From an uncultured Bacteroides sp. (GTDB lineage Bacteria > Bacteroidota > Bacteroidia > Cytophagales > Cyclobacteriaceae): DNA of 51,415 nucleotides. The stretch spans positions 1-51,415 of the forward strand of contig CABHOV010000082.1 in assembly GCA_902168185.1 (NCBI GenBank). The letters are read 5' to 3'. Below are positions 42,704 to 51,415 of the stretch, piece after piece. Under the pieces are notes generated by a model. The model saw nothing but the letters and a program-made list of their open reading frames with translations, had not been told where the DNA came from and did no database searches. The position numbers and the translations under genes are program-made. Position 1 is the first letter of the stretch, and the number at the start of each line of letters is the position of its first letter.

Positions 42704-43939
42704 CTAAGCGACTTTCAGTTTGCTGTATTGAGATTTATTGAATTTCTCTTCTGCGTAAGCGCGACTGATCACAAGACGATCCGTATTTTTTTCAGATGGT
42801 AACTCAAACATGGCATCGTTAATGATTGCTTCGCAGATACCGCGTAAGCCACGAGCACCCAATTTAAATTCCATTGCTTTTTCAACAATGAAATCAATTG
42901 CACCTTCTTTGAACTCTAACTGAATCTCTTCCATTTCAAACAGTTTTTTATACTGTTTCATAAGAGCATTCTTTGGTTCAGTCAAAATGCGTTGTAGCGT
43001 TTCGCGATCAAGCGGGTTAAGGAATGATACCACTGGCAAGCGTCCGATTAATTCAGGAATAAGTCCGAAGCTCTTTAGATCCTGCGCAGTTATAAATTTC
43101 AATAAATTATCTTTATCAAGATCACCAGGGTGCGTTCCATCATGGCTGGCAACAAATCCTAACGGACGAGTGTTTAATCGATTTCCAATAAACCTGGAGA
43201 TTCCTTCAAATGCACCACCACAAATAAATAAGATGTTCTCTGTATTTACAGTGATCATTTTTTGATCGGGATGTTTACGTCCACCTTGTGGCGGAACGTT
43301 TACAGCAGTGCCTTCTAAAAGTTTAAGCAAAGCTTGCTGTACACCTTCTCCACTCACATCACGGGTAATAGAAGGATTGTCTGATTTACGAGCTATCTTG
43401 TCGATCTCATCAATATATACTATACCACGTTCAGCAGCCTCTACGTTGTAATCAGCAGATTGTAGTAAGCGGGTTAATATACTTTCAACATCCTCGCCTA
43501 CATATCCGGCTTCCGTTAATACAGTTGCATCGGCAATACAAAATGGCACTTGAAGAATTTTTGCAAGTGTACGGGCTAGGTAAGTTTTACCCGTACCGGT
43601 TTCACCAACCATAATGATGTTTGATTTTTCAATCGTAACATCACTATCAAGTTTACGCTGCATCAGTCGCTTATAATGATTGTAAACGGCAACCGACATA
43701 ACTTTTTTGGCTTCGTCTTGACCGATTACATATTCATCCAAAAATTTCTTGATCTCACGAGGCTTAACAAGTTTGAAGTTTGGTGAAAAACCAGCTTCCG
43801 TCTTGCTCTTCTTTTCTTCGCTAAGAATTTGATTCGCCTGTGTTACACATTTATCACAAATATGAGCATGTATACCCGATATCATCAGGTCAACATCTTT
43901 TTTACTTCTTCCGCAAAACGAACATGTAACTTCAGCCAT
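42704..43939 (-). CDS. clpX: ATP-dependent protease ATPase subunit ClpX
   Basis: ClpX unfolds tagged proteins and feeds them to ClpP. The 411-residue protein has the N-terminal zinc-binding domain ([11 protein letters not shown], then [10 protein letters not shown]), Walker A GETGTGKT, Walker B-like [12 protein letters not shown], the pore loop GYVGEDVE and sensor motifs through [10 protein letters not shown]. It lies downstream of clpP, but a terminator-like hairpin separates them. Confidence 0.97.
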   Translation of the reverse strand: MAEVTCSFCGRSKKDVDLMISGIHAHICDKCVTQANQILSEEKKSKTEAGFSPNFKLVKPREIKKFLDEYVIGQDEAKKVMSVAVYNHYKRLMQRKLDSDVTIEKSNIIMVGETGTGKTYLARTLAKILQVPFCIADATVLTEAGYVGEDVESILTRLLQSADYNVEAAERGIVYIDEIDKIARKSDNPSITRDVSGEGVQQALLKLLEGTAVNVPPQGGRKHPDQKMITVNTENILFICGGAFEGISRFIGNRLNTRPLGFVASHDGTHPGDLDKDNLLKFITAQDLKSFGLIPELIGRLPVVSFLNPLDRETLQRILTEPKNALMKQYKKLFEMEEIQLEFKEGAIDFIVEKAMEFKLGARGLRGICEAIINDAMFELPSEKNTDRLVISRAYAEEKFNKSQYSKLKVA

Positions 43940-43949
43940 AAATTATTTT

Positions 43950-44008
43950 AAATTAAAAAACCGATGCCCAGAACAACCTCAAAGGTACTGAATATTCTGA
44001 ACATCGGT
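43950..44008 (-). terminator. terminator-like hairpin between clpP and clpX
   Basis: AACCGATGcccAGA (43959-43972) and TCTGaaCATCGGTT (43995-44008) pair except for two positions. On the minus strand TTTTTTAATTT follows, ending about 15 bases before the clpX ATG. A -7-type box TACCTTTG lies in the loop (43980-43987), so clpX may start there. Confidence 0.6.
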
Positions 44009-44031
44009 TAGACGGAAAACGTGCCGAAAGG

Positions 44032-44706
44032 TTAGATTTTCTTACGTTCCAAAACTTCGTCAATTAATCCATATTCTTTAGCCTCAGCTGCGCGCATCCA
44101 GTAGTCACGATCAGAATCCTTTTCGATTTTCTCATACTTTGTTCCGCTGTGCTTTGCAAGTATGTTGTAAAGATCCTTTTTAACTTCCAGTGTTTGCTTC
44201 AGGGATATTTCCATGTCAGAAGCCTGGCCTTGCATTCCACTCATAGGCTGGTGAATCATAACCCGCGCATGTGGAAGAGCAGATCTTTTCTTAGCAGATC
44301 CCGAAGTAAGCAATACAGCGCCCATAGAAGCAGCAAGTCCTGTGCAGATAGTAGCAACATCAGGATTTACATATTGCATAGTGTCGTAGATTCCAAGGCC
44401 GGCATAAACTGATCCGCCCGGACTGTTTATATACATTATGATGTCTTTCTTCGGATCTGAAGATTCGAGGAAAAGTAATTGAGCGGTGATCAAGTTTGCA
44501 ATCTGATCATCAATACCCATTCCTAAGAAAATAATCCGGTCAGAGATAAGGCGAGTAAACACATCGATCGCACGAAAATTACCTGGACGTTCTTCAATAA
44601 CATATTGTGTCATGTTTTGAATTTGCTGTGCGTAGCTGTCAACTGTATTGCCGCTCATTCCTAAATGATGCACGGCATACTTTCTGAATTCGTTGTTATA
44701 ATGCAT
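44032..44706 (-). CDS. clpP: ATP-dependent Clp protease proteolytic subunit
   Basis: ClpP is the barrel protease that works with ClpX. The 224-residue protein shows the catalytic Ser in [13 protein letters not shown], the His in [17 protein letters not shown] and the Asp in [12 protein letters not shown] near the C terminus. The region [17 protein letters not shown] is also typical. Order tig-clpP-clpX on this strand is the common one. Confidence 0.97.
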   Translation of the reverse strand: MHYNNEFRKYAVHHLGMSGNTVDSYAQQIQNMTQYVIEERPGNFRAIDVFTRLISDRIIFLGMGIDDQIANLITAQLLFLESSDPKKDIIMYINSPGGSVYAGLGIYDTMQYVNPDVATICTGLAASMGAVLLTSGSAKKRSALPHARVMIHQPMSGMQGQASDMEISLKQTLEVKKDLYNILAKHSGTKYEKIEKDSDRDYWMRAAEAKEYGLIDEVLERKKI

Positions 44707-44802
44707 ATTTTAATAAAGGATAATTACTTTATGTAGATTGAAATAATGGTAATCTTAGCCATCCGACTCCAAAATTCCAACCCTTTGGTTCTTTAAACCC
44801 AT

Positions 44803-44852
44803 TTAAAAAGAAAATGGTTTTAGTCCGAGTAAATTCACGAACTAAAACCATT
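44803..44852 (-). terminator. terminator of tig
   Basis: Arms AATGGTTTTAGT and ACTAAAACCATT (44813-44824 and 44841-44852) pair perfectly around 16 bases. On the minus strand TTCTTTTTAAA follows. It lies between tig and clpP, so clpP probably has a separate promoter in 44707-44800. Confidence 0.85.
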
Positions 44853-44912
44853 GACGTAAACTATGAATACTTTATTGTTCCGATTATCAGATCACAAGCA
44901 ACTGCCTCTGAC

Positions 44913-46259
44913 CTAGTGCTTATGCTCGGCTACAATTTTCTTGAATTCTTCTACAGATACTTTTTTCTCTTCAATAGAGATATTGTCCTTAATGTACTTT
45001 AGAATCTTCTCACCGCGTAACTGATTGTATAGACGCATGAAGTTCTGGCCATTTTCATTCTGCAGGTAATTATCTGCAATTCCATCAAGACGATCGCCCA
45101 ATTGTTCAACAAAAGCTTGTCCTCCGAATTGAGCTACAATTAATTCTTTAGCCTTGCTCCGAACTTCATCAGCTTCAACGGTAATCTTGTTGTCATCCGC
45201 TATACGGTTTTTTACAAGATCCCACTTCAAACCTCTTTTATAGTGCTCGAATTCTTTGTTGATCACATCTTCAGTAACCTCGCCATTGCTGCTGGACATT
45301 AACCATGACTTCAGGAAATCGTCCGGAAGATTAATAGCGGTGTTTGTGATGAAGTAATCTTCAATATTATGATCAAGGAAATGATCTGACTCACGCTTAT
45401 AATTTTCGCTTACAGTTTCTTTTACCTTGTTGATAAATTCTTCTTCTGTAGTCACAGCGTCTTTGCCGAACACGCGATCAAATAATTCAGTATTAACTTC
45501 AGCGGGTTCTGTACGGCTGATCGTTGCTACTTTGAATATGTATTTTCCTTTTGCAGATTTTGCTTCTTCCGTTGAGATACCCAATAGTTGAGCTGTCTCC
45601 GCTTCGTCAGAGAAAATTTTGCTTACTTCAAATTCAACTTCCTCGTCCTTCTTCAGACCGGTAAATTTCTTTTGCTCTTTCTTCTCAACTTTTTCAATTG
45701 AAATGAATGCCTGTTCTTTTTTGAAATCGCCTTCCTGAGCACGTAGCTCACCAAAGATATTATCGCCAGCTTCTGATGTTTCTGGGTAACTAACTTTACC
45801 GAAACGCTTTCTCACATCATTAAGCGTTTCATCAATAGTTTTCTGATCAACTTCAATTGGATATGATTTCACTTTCACCTTTGATGAAACATCATAGGTA
45901 AATTCATCCACCATACCAATTTGATATTCGAATTCGAAATCCGTTTGAGTTTCCCAATCAATTGCTTTTGCCTTATCCTGATTAGGAAGAGGATCACCAA
46001 GAATTTTGATTTGGTTATCTTTAATGTAATCCGAAAGCTTATGGGAAAGCAGATGATTGATTTCATCTACAAGAATAGACTTGCCGAACATTTTCTTAAT
46101 CACTCCACTAGGAACCTTACCCTGACGAAAGCCTTTGATATTTGCTTTACGCGAATAATCCTTTACTTTTTCTTCAACGTGGGGTTGATAATCACCTTCG
46201 GTTAATTTAATTTTAATTATACCTTCTGTGTTGTTCTTTTTATTCAGTGTTATTTCCAA
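44913..46259 (-). CDS. tig: trigger factor
   Basis: Trigger factor is the ribosome-bound chaperone that meets nascent chains. At 448 aa the length is typical. The ribosome-binding tail motif appears as IKGFRQGKVPSGVIKKMFG at about residues 38-56, close to the G-F-R-x-G-K-x-P consensus. The middle and C-terminal helical arms follow (FEYQIGMVDEFTYDVSSKVK; YIKDNISIEEKKVSVEEFKK). The central domain is diverged from FKBP-type proline isomerase, which is common in this phylum. Confidence 0.93.
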   Translation of the reverse strand: MEITLNKKNNTEGIIKIKLTEGDYQPHVEEKVKDYSRKANIKGFRQGKVPSGVIKKMFGKSILVDEINHLLSHKLSDYIKDNQIKILGDPLPNQDKAKAIDWETQTDFEFEYQIGMVDEFTYDVSSKVKVKSYPIEVDQKTIDETLNDVRKRFGKVSYPETSEAGDNIFGELRAQEGDFKKEQAFISIEKVEKKEQKKFTGLKKDEEVEFEVSKIFSDEAETAQLLGISTEEAKSAKGKYIFKVATISRTEPAEVNTELFDRVFGKDAVTTEEEFINKVKETVSENYKRESDHFLDHNIEDYFITNTAINLPDDFLKSWLMSSSNGEVTEDVINKEFEHYKRGLKWDLVKNRIADDNKITVEADEVRSKAKELIVAQFGGQAFVEQLGDRLDGIADNYLQNENGQNFMRLYNQLRGEKILKYIKDNISIEEKKVSVEEFKKIVAEHKH

Positions 46260-46297
46260 AGCTTATAACGTTTGATTGTTTACCTGAGAAAACCAGA

Positions 46298-46337
46298 AAC
46301 CCTCAATGCCCGTGTGTTGTTACGAACATAGAGGGTT
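46298..46337 (-). terminator. terminator-like hairpin after tRNA-Leu
   Basis: AACCCTC (46298-46304) pairs with GAGGGTT (46331-46337), with further pairing ATG/CAT and CGT/ACG inside. On the minus strand a T-rich stretch (TTTCTGGTTTT) follows. It lies just after the tRNA gene and before tig. Confidence 0.55.
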
Positions 46338-46341
46338 AAAA

Positions 46342-46426
46342 TGGTCCGGATGGAGGGACTCGAACCCCCACGCCTTGCGGCACCAGATCCTAAGTCTGGC
46401 ACGGCTACCAATTACGCCACATCCGG
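46342..46426 (-). tRNA. tRNA-Leu (anticodon UAG), CCA encoded
   Basis: On the minus strand CCGGATG pairs with CATCCGG as the acceptor stem. The D arm is GCGTAATTGGTAGCCGTGC, the anticodon stem-loop CAGACTTAGGATCTG has anticodon TAG, a long variable arm (class II) follows, and the T arm has GGGGTTCGAGTCCCT. Discriminator A is followed by an encoded CCA (46342-46344). The long variable arm fits leucine. Confidence 0.96.
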
Positions 46427-46545
46427 AAATTGGAGGCGCAAATTTATAGAATATTCAGAAATAAAGAATAGTTTACGATTTTAATTAATAAACTTCGGAA
46501 TTTGGGCTAAAAACCCATAAAATCCGACAAAATTTAAGACACTAC

Positions 46546-48765
46546 ATGATGGTAATTGATGCCGAGCAGGAGAAAAGGGAGATCATCAGCCGATATAGAA
46601 GACTATTACGCAAGGCAAAACCGATCCTAAAAGACGGTGACGCCAAATTGATAAAGAAAGCTTTTACCCTGTCTTTGGAGGCGCATAAAGACATGCGCAG
46701 GAAATCCGGAGAGCCTTTTATTTTCCATCCACTCGCGGTGGCCGAGATATGCGTGGAGGAAATTGGGTTGGGAACAACTTCTATTATTGCTGCGCTTATG
46801 CACGATGTGGTGGAAGACACCGACATCGAGCTAACCGACATCGAGCGGATGTTTGGAAAAAAAATCGCGAGGATCATAGATGGACTGACAAAGATCCGCG
46901 GTGTTTTTGAATACGGAACATCTCAACAAGCTGAGAATTTCCGTAAGATGCTCTTTACCCTTTCGGAGGACGTACGGGTTATTCTTATCAAACTTGCTGA
47001 TCGTCTGCACAATATGCGTACGCTGGACAGTATGCCGCGTAACAAACAATTAAAAGTTGCAAACGAAACTATCTATCTATACGCCCCCTTGGCACATCGC
47101 CTGGGATTAAATGCGATCAAGACTGAGCTTGAAGATCTTTATCTGCGATTCACCGATCGGCCTATTTACAGCTCTATAGCGGAGAAAATTGACGCCACGA
47201 AAGCAGCTCGAAATAAATTCATCAAGCAGTTTATGGTTCCTATTAAAGAGGAACTTGATAAGCTGGGCATTGAATATGAGATTAAAGGACGACCCAAGTC
47301 CATTCACTCTATTTGGAATAAAATGCGAAAGCAAAATATTCCCTTTGAAGAAGTATTCGATTTGTTTGCCATTCGTATCATTTCAGATACGACCATGGAG
47401 CATGAGAAAGCCTTGTGCTGGCAAGTATATTCTATAGTAACAGATTATTACACCCCGAACCCCGATCGCTTACGAGATTGGATCAGCACTCCTAAAGCAA
47501 ACGGGTATGAATCGTTACACACAACTGTGATGGCGAAAAACGGGCAATGGGTTGAGGTACAGATCAGAAGTAAACGCATGGATGAGATCGCGGAAAAAGG
47601 TTATGCGGCTCATTGGAAATATAAAGACACCAATACAACGGCCGAATCAAACCTTGAGAAATGGCTGGCACGTGTACGCGACTTGCTAGAACAGAACAAC
47701 CACTCTGCGCTCGACTTTGTCGATGATTTCCGCGGAAATCTTTTTAGTGAAGAAGTCTTCGTTTTTACCCCTAAGGGTGAATTAAAAACATTGCCATACG
47801 GCGCTACAGCTTTGGATTTCGCTTTCGAAATCCACACGCAGGTAGGATCAAAGTGTATAGGTGCCAAAGTGAATAACAAGCTGGTGCCAATTAATTACGT
47901 GTTGAAGAATGGCGACCAGATAGAAATTTTAACATCTGCCAAACAAAAGCCTCATGAAGATTGGCTACGCTTTGTTGTAAGCTCAAAAGCGAAATCAAGA
48001 ATCAAGGATGAATTAAAAGAAGACAAGAAAAAATCTTCTGAAGAAGGAAAAGAAATTCTTCTGCGGAAGCTTCGTCAATTAAAAGAAGATCCGAATCAAC
48101 AATTACTGGAACAAATGCGTGAGCATTTTAAAGTTCAGGCAAACTTTGAATTATACTACAGAGTAGGCAGAGGGTTTATTACAGCGGCTGACATTAAAAG
48201 ATTCGTTGAGAATAAACCGACTTCACCGCTCAAAAATCGTCCGAACATTCAAGTGGCAGACGCCAAAACGATTGAGCAGGAAATCACTAAAATAAAAGGA
48301 CGTTACGAAGATATTTTGCTGGTAGGAGAGGATATGGACGTCGTGGATTACAAACTTGCAAAATGTTGTACGCCAATCCCTGGTGATGATGTTTTTGGAT
48401 TCGTAACGGTCAGTGAAGGAATCAAAATCCATAGAACAAATTGCCCTAACGCCCCCGAGTTGCTCTCGCACCATGGAAACCGCGTGGTAAAGGCGAAGTG
48501 GACATCTCAACATGAAGTTGCTTTCCTTACGGGATTAAAAATTCGGGGAACAGATCGTGTCGGCCTCATTAATGACGTCTCTAAAATTATATCAGAAGAA
48601 CTTAAAGTGAACATGAGTTCCATGTCGATTCATACCGATTCAGGGATTTTTGAAGGAGAAATAATGCTCTACGTAAACGACACTCGGCACCTTGAGCAGC
48701 TTATAGAAAAATTAAGAAGTGTGGAGGGAGTTGTGAAAGTGAGCCGTTTTGACTCGAAAGAATAG
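46546..48765 (+). CDS. spoT: bifunctional (p)ppGpp synthetase/hydrolase (RelA/SpoT)
   Basis: The enzyme makes and degrades the alarmone (p)ppGpp. The 739-residue protein has an N-terminal HD hydrolase domain with FHPLAVAEICVEEI and ALMHDVVEDTDIE, a synthetase domain with STPKANGYESLHTTV and RSKRMDEIAEKGYAAHWK, a TGS domain (VFVFTPKGELKTLPYGATAL) and a C-terminal ACT domain (GLINDVSKIISEELKVNM). An intact HD motif indicates hydrolase activity. It is the only RSH gene in the window. Confidence 0.96.
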   Translation: MMVIDAEQEKREIISRYRRLLRKAKPILKDGDAKLIKKAFTLSLEAHKDMRRKSGEPFIFHPLAVAEICVEEIGLGTTSIIAALMHDVVEDTDIELTDIERMFGKKIARIIDGLTKIRGVFEYGTSQQAENFRKMLFTLSEDVRVILIKLADRLHNMRTLDSMPRNKQLKVANETIYLYAPLAHRLGLNAIKTELEDLYLRFTDRPIYSSIAEKIDATKAARNKFIKQFMVPIKEELDKLGIEYEIKGRPKSIHSIWNKMRKQNIPFEEVFDLFAIRIISDTTMEHEKALCWQVYSIVTDYYTPNPDRLRDWISTPKANGYESLHTTVMAKNGQWVEVQIRSKRMDEIAEKGYAAHWKYKDTNTTAESNLEKWLARVRDLLEQNNHSALDFVDDFRGNLFSEEVFVFTPKGELKTLPYGATALDFAFEIHTQVGSKCIGAKVNNKLVPINYVLKNGDQIEILTSAKQKPHEDWLRFVVSSKAKSRIKDELKEDKKKSSEEGKEILLRKLRQLKEDPNQQLLEQMREHFKVQANFELYYRVGRGFITAADIKRFVENKPTSPLKNRPNIQVADAKTIEQEITKIKGRYEDILLVGEDMDVVDYKLAKCCTPIPGDDVFGFVTVSEGIKIHRTNCPNAPELLSHHGNRVVKAKWTSQHEVAFLTGLKIRGTDRVGLINDVSKIISEELKVNMSSMSIHTDSGIFEGEIMLYVNDTRHLEQLIEKLRSVEGVVKVSRFDSKE

Positions 48766-48926
48766 CGAGCTCACTGATTTCCAGGAGTTAGACTTTCAAT
48801 TCTCCGGTGTTGCTTTTTTTGTGTCAAGCTTGCTTCTGAAGGGAAGTTCTTGCGATTTAAAATCCTGAAAGAAAAAAGGAAAAATTGTTCAGTTGAGTCA
48901 AGTAGTGCAAATCTTGCAAACCTGAT

Positions 48927-48934
48927 TATCTTTG
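48927..48934 (+). promoter_or_regulatory. -7 box of fur-like gene promoter (candidate)
   Basis: TATCTTTG matches TAnnTTTG and ends only 11 bases before the ATG at 48946. Nineteen bases upstream is only AGTG (48904-48907). If used, the transcript would have a leader of just a few bases. Confidence 0.5.
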
Positions 48935-48945
48935 CCCGTTATTTC

Positions 48946-49419
48946 ATGGCACTCAATCCGAAATTATACGAAGAAGTAAAAAAGATTTTCACAGCATACC
49001 TTGAAAACAAGGAGCTGCGGAAAACTCCGGAACGTTATGCGATCCTGGAAGAGATCTATTCTCGCGATGGTCATTTTGATGTCGAGTCGCTTTACATCAG
49101 CATGAAAAATAAAAACTACCGGGTTAGTCGCGCGACTGTATATAACACGCTGGATTTACTGGTGGAATGCGATCTTGTTAGCAAGCATCAATTCGGAAAG
49201 AACCTGGCGCAATACGAAAAATCGTATGGCTACAAGCAGCATGATCATCTTATCTGCACAGAGTGTCATAAAGTGATTGAGTTTTGCGATCCACGCATAC
49301 AGAACATTCAGAATACGGTGGAAGAGATACTGCATTTTAATGTTATGCACCACTCCCTAATACTATACGCTTCCTGCACAAAGCAGAATTGCGAAAATAA
49401 AATAGCAGCAGCGAATTAG
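48946..49419 (+). CDS. fur: Fur family transcriptional regulator
   Basis: Fur-type repressors sense iron, peroxide or zinc. The 157-residue protein starts [19 protein letters not shown], then the winged-helix domain ([40 protein letters not shown]) and the metal-binding dimerisation domain with [15 protein letters not shown] and a C-terminal CTKQNC. The two CxxC-like pairs form a structural zinc site. Iron-type Fur is the default label; PerR-like or Zur-like specificity cannot be ruled out. Confidence 0.88.
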   Translation: MALNPKLYEEVKKIFTAYLENKELRKTPERYAILEEIYSRDGHFDVESLYISMKNKNYRVSRATVYNTLDLLVECDLVSKHQFGKNLAQYEKSYGYKQHDHLICTECHKVIEFCDPRIQNIQNTVEEILHFNVMHHSLILYASCTKQNCENKIAAAN

Positions 49420-49422
49420 CCT

Positions 49423-49752
49423 ATGAATTTTACTTACGAGACTAAACAAGATCGACTGTTGATCAAACTCTCCGGAGATTTGATTGGTGAAGATAGCGGG
49501 GCATCGGTAATAGAAGTCGTTAATAATGCTATACAAGACAAAGCATTAACATGTGTGATTGATATTTCAAACCTGCGCTATATTAATAGCAGTGGTATAG
49601 GCGTATTGATTACTATACTTACAAAATTCAGAAATAAAGGAGGCGAGGTATACTTAATGCAGCCTTCCGAAAGCGTTCAGAAGTTATTGGTTATCACCAA
49701 GCTGAATGCCATATTCCAGATTATACAGTCTGAGACCGAAGTAATTAAATAA
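49423..49752 (+). CDS. STAS-domain anti-sigma factor antagonist-like protein
   Basis: The 109-residue protein is a single STAS domain. VVNNAIQDKALTCVIDISNL leads to RYINSSGIGVLITIL, where the conserved Ser of the SSG motif is the usual phosphorylation site, and then GGEVYLMQPSESVQKLL. It starts three bases after the fur stop and lies 23 bases before purA, suggesting one transcript. No cognate kinase or anti-sigma factor is adjacent. Confidence 0.88.
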   Translation: MNFTYETKQDRLLIKLSGDLIGEDSGASVIEVVNNAIQDKALTCVIDISNLRYINSSGIGVLITILTKFRNKGGEVYLMQPSESVQKLLVITKLNAIFQIIQSETEVIK

Positions 49753-49775
49753 CTTTTATATTAAGATTTTCACGA

Positions 49776-51044
49776 ATGTCTAAGGTAGATGTTTTATTGG
49801 GCCTTCAATGGGGCGATGAAGGTAAAGGAAAGATTGTGGATGTGTTAGCACCCAAGTACGATGTCGTAGCAAGATTCCAGGGAGGTCCTAATGCAGGTCA
49901 TACATTAGAATTCGATGGTATAAAACATGTTCTCCACCAGATTCCTTCTGGTATTTTTCGTGAAACCACAAAGAATGTGATTGGAAATGGCGTAGTGCTA
50001 GATCCGATTATTTTCAAAGCTGAGATAGAGAAGCTTGCCAAGTATAATTTGAACACAAAAAAGAATTTGTTCATTTCCAAAAAAGCAACACTCATTTTGC
50101 CAACGCACCGCTTACTCGATGTCGCATATGAGAAAGCTAAAGGAGTGGATAAGATTGGATCAACATTAAAAGGAATTGGTCCAACATATCAGGATAAAAT
50201 TGGCAGACAAGGTTTACGTGTCGGGGATATACTCGCTGATAACTTTAAGGATAGACTAAAAAAACTTACAGACATCCATTTTAAAATTCTTAAAGAACAT
50301 AACGTTGAGTTCAATTGGAATGAACTGGAGACTCAGTTTTTAGATGCTGTTAATTTTCTCAAAGAGTTTGATCTTATTGACAGTGAATATTTCCTGAATA
50401 AAGAACTCAAAGCAGGCTCAAGCATTTTAGCAGAAGGTGCTCAAGGTGCTTTGTTGGATATTGATTTTGGTAGTTATCCATTTGTAACGAGCTCTAATAC
50501 AGTTACCGCTGGCGCTTGCACAGGCCTTGGTGTAGCACCTCGAAATATTGGGGAGGTATATGGAATATTTAAAGCCTATAGCACACGTGTGGGCAGTGGT
50601 CCTTTCCCGACAGAGTTAATCGATGATCAGGGTGAGTTGATGCGCAAAGAAGGAAAAGAATTCGGTTCTACTACAGGAAGACCACGGAGATGTGGTTGGA
50701 TTGATCTGCCTTCTTTAAAATATTCCATCATGATTAATGGAGTTACCCAGCTATTAATGATGAAGGCCGATGTGTTAAGTATCTTCTCAACGATAAAAAT
50801 TTGTACTAAATATCAACTGAAAGATGGTACTATCACCGACATGATTCCGTACGAACAAGTGAATGAAAAAATAATTCCGATTTATACTGAATTAAAAGGT
50901 TGGAATATAGATCTCAGAGAATCGAAAGAAAGTTTGCCTCCAGAGTTAAATGACTATATAAAATTCCTTGAAACAGAATTAGAAGTACCAATTACATTGG
51001 TATCAGTTGGACCGGATCGTACAGAAACAATCCATAGGAATTAA
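49776..51044 (+). CDS. purA: adenylosuccinate synthetase
   Basis: PurA makes adenylosuccinate from IMP, aspartate and GTP. The 422-residue protein starts with the GTP loop MSKVDVLLGLQWGDEGKGKI, then VVARFQGGPNAGHT, KGIGPTYQDKIGRQGLRVGD, the middle motif LAEGAQGALLDIDFGSYPFV and GSTTGRPRRCGWIDLPSLKY. Length and motifs are those of the normal bacterial enzyme. Confidence 0.97.
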   Translation: MSKVDVLLGLQWGDEGKGKIVDVLAPKYDVVARFQGGPNAGHTLEFDGIKHVLHQIPSGIFRETTKNVIGNGVVLDPIIFKAEIEKLAKYNLNTKKNLFISKKATLILPTHRLLDVAYEKAKGVDKIGSTLKGIGPTYQDKIGRQGLRVGDILADNFKDRLKKLTDIHFKILKEHNVEFNWNELETQFLDAVNFLKEFDLIDSEYFLNKELKAGSSILAEGAQGALLDIDFGSYPFVTSSNTVTAGACTGLGVAPRNIGEVYGIFKAYSTRVGSGPFPTELIDDQGELMRKEGKEFGSTTGRPRRCGWIDLPSLKYSIMINGVTQLLMMKADVLSIFSTIKICTKYQLKDGTITDMIPYEQVNEKIIPIYTELKGWNIDLRESKESLPPELNDYIKFLETELEVPITLVSVGPDRTETIHRN

Positions 51045-51072
51045 CATTGGAATAAATTTTTTAACACACCCC

Positions 51073-51102
51073 TTGCAGTACCAAAACCTTCTTCTACATT
51101 TG
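51073..51102 (+). promoter_or_regulatory. tandem promoter P1, Bacteroidota type
   Basis: TTG (51073-51075) is followed after 19 bases by TACATTTG (51095-51102), an exact TTG-N19-TAnnTTTG match. It points rightward towards the window end. Confidence 0.8.
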
Positions 51103-51415
51103 CATCCCCAATCGCAGTAGGCGGTTGGTTTAGAGGTTGAAGTGTTGAGGAGTCTTTTGGGTTTTGATTTGAGGAATAAGATTCTCGAAAAAAAGTTAAA
51201 AAAAGATTTGCAGAGTGAAATAAAGCTTCTACCTTTGCACTCCCAAAACGGAAGATGGTTCTGAAAGCGGGAAAGGTTGAGGAGATTGAAGGAAAGGTAA
51301 AGAGAGAAGATCTTTACGCTTGATTGAAAAAATGGTAATCGGAATGAAGCGGAAGCTTGCAGGTTTTAAAGAACTTGAGAATAGCAGAAGCGGACTTTAC
51401 GGGATACTACATTTA
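51103..51415 (+). other. leader region after tandem promoters, no gene
   Basis: From P1 to the window end I see no credible coding frame. The stretch is purine-rich, with a short hairpin GTAAAG/CTTTAC near 51299-51320. Two perfect promoters and a long untranslated leader suit an rRNA operon, whose 16S gene would lie just beyond the window. That is inference. Confidence 0.5.
51207..51237 (+). promoter_or_regulatory. tandem promoter P2, Bacteroidota type
   Basis: TTTG (51207-51210) is followed after 19 bases by TACCTTTG (51230-51237), a perfect consensus match. Sequence around the -7 box (CTTCTACCTTTGCACTCCC) resembles that of P1 (CTTCTACATTTGCATCCCC). Confidence 0.88.

Noticed and set aside
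1-51415. CRISPR array, prophage or insertion sequence
   Set aside because: No regularly spaced direct repeats, integrase, transposase or phage structural genes were recognised on either strand.

Overview
The window looks like chromosomal DNA of a Bacteroidota member, most likely of the order Cytophagales. The evidence is a SusC/SusD outer-membrane pair, an OmpA protein with TPR, propeller and CRD domains, the gene orders pheT–coiled coil–zapA–rny and tig–clpP–clpX, and promoters of the Bacteroidota type (TTG/TTTG, 19 bases, TAnnTTTG). Ribosome binding sites are mostly weak, as is usual in this phylum. I could not assign a species. There is no prophage, insertion sequence, CRISPR array or integrase.

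Layout. Positions 1-2450 look accessory: the end of an NTF2-like protein gene, an unrecognised 238-residue protein, a small membrane protein co-transcribed with an XRE regulator, and a divergent small gene. Palindromic repeats at 2450-2700 separate this from core genes on the minus strand (rny, zapA, a coiled-coil gene, pheT, a DUF1684 gene, a serine hydrolase, radC, rpsT, an M1 peptidase). Positions 12.5-26 kb are a mixed region of household and hypothetical genes on both strands: an S1/P1-like hydrolase, an SRPBCC protein, two tandem DUF4199 paralogues, GH29 fucosidase, aminopeptidase P, an amidohydrolase, a TerB-like protein, AcpH-like, ThiL, methylmalonyl-CoA epimerase, an A-type Fe-S carrier and a redoxin. 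Positions 26.2-33.1 kb form a plus-strand run, lepA-folD-queE-pabB-pabC-like, followed by a PorE-like OmpA protein. Positions 33.3-40.2 kb hold a SusC-SusD-lipoprotein-lipoprotein operon. Positions 40.3-51 kb return to core genes (queD, lpxB, clpX, clpP, tig, tRNA-Leu, spoT/relA, fur, a STAS gene, purA). The window ends in a gene-free stretch with two strong tandem promoters pointing out of the window, as expected before an rRNA operon or another highly expressed unit.

How the genes fit together. Folate and deazapurine metabolism meet in the folD-queE-pabB-pabC run, with queD about 12 kb away. Protein quality control is grouped as tig-clpP-clpX. The Sus-type operon should import an unknown ligand through the outer membrane, and its two extra lipoproteins are probably accessory surface proteins.

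The most interesting observations are regulatory and structural. A terminator-like hairpin lies just upstream of the pheT start codon and a similar one just upstream of clpX. A diverged tandem duplication of a palindromic element has carried along a scrap of a neighbouring coding sequence. Isoleucine ATA codons in lepA and folD depend strongly on the preceding base, a pattern that weakens in the Sus operon. The domain order of one OmpA protein matches the type IX secretion component PorE. I did not find a convincing wholly new multi-gene system.
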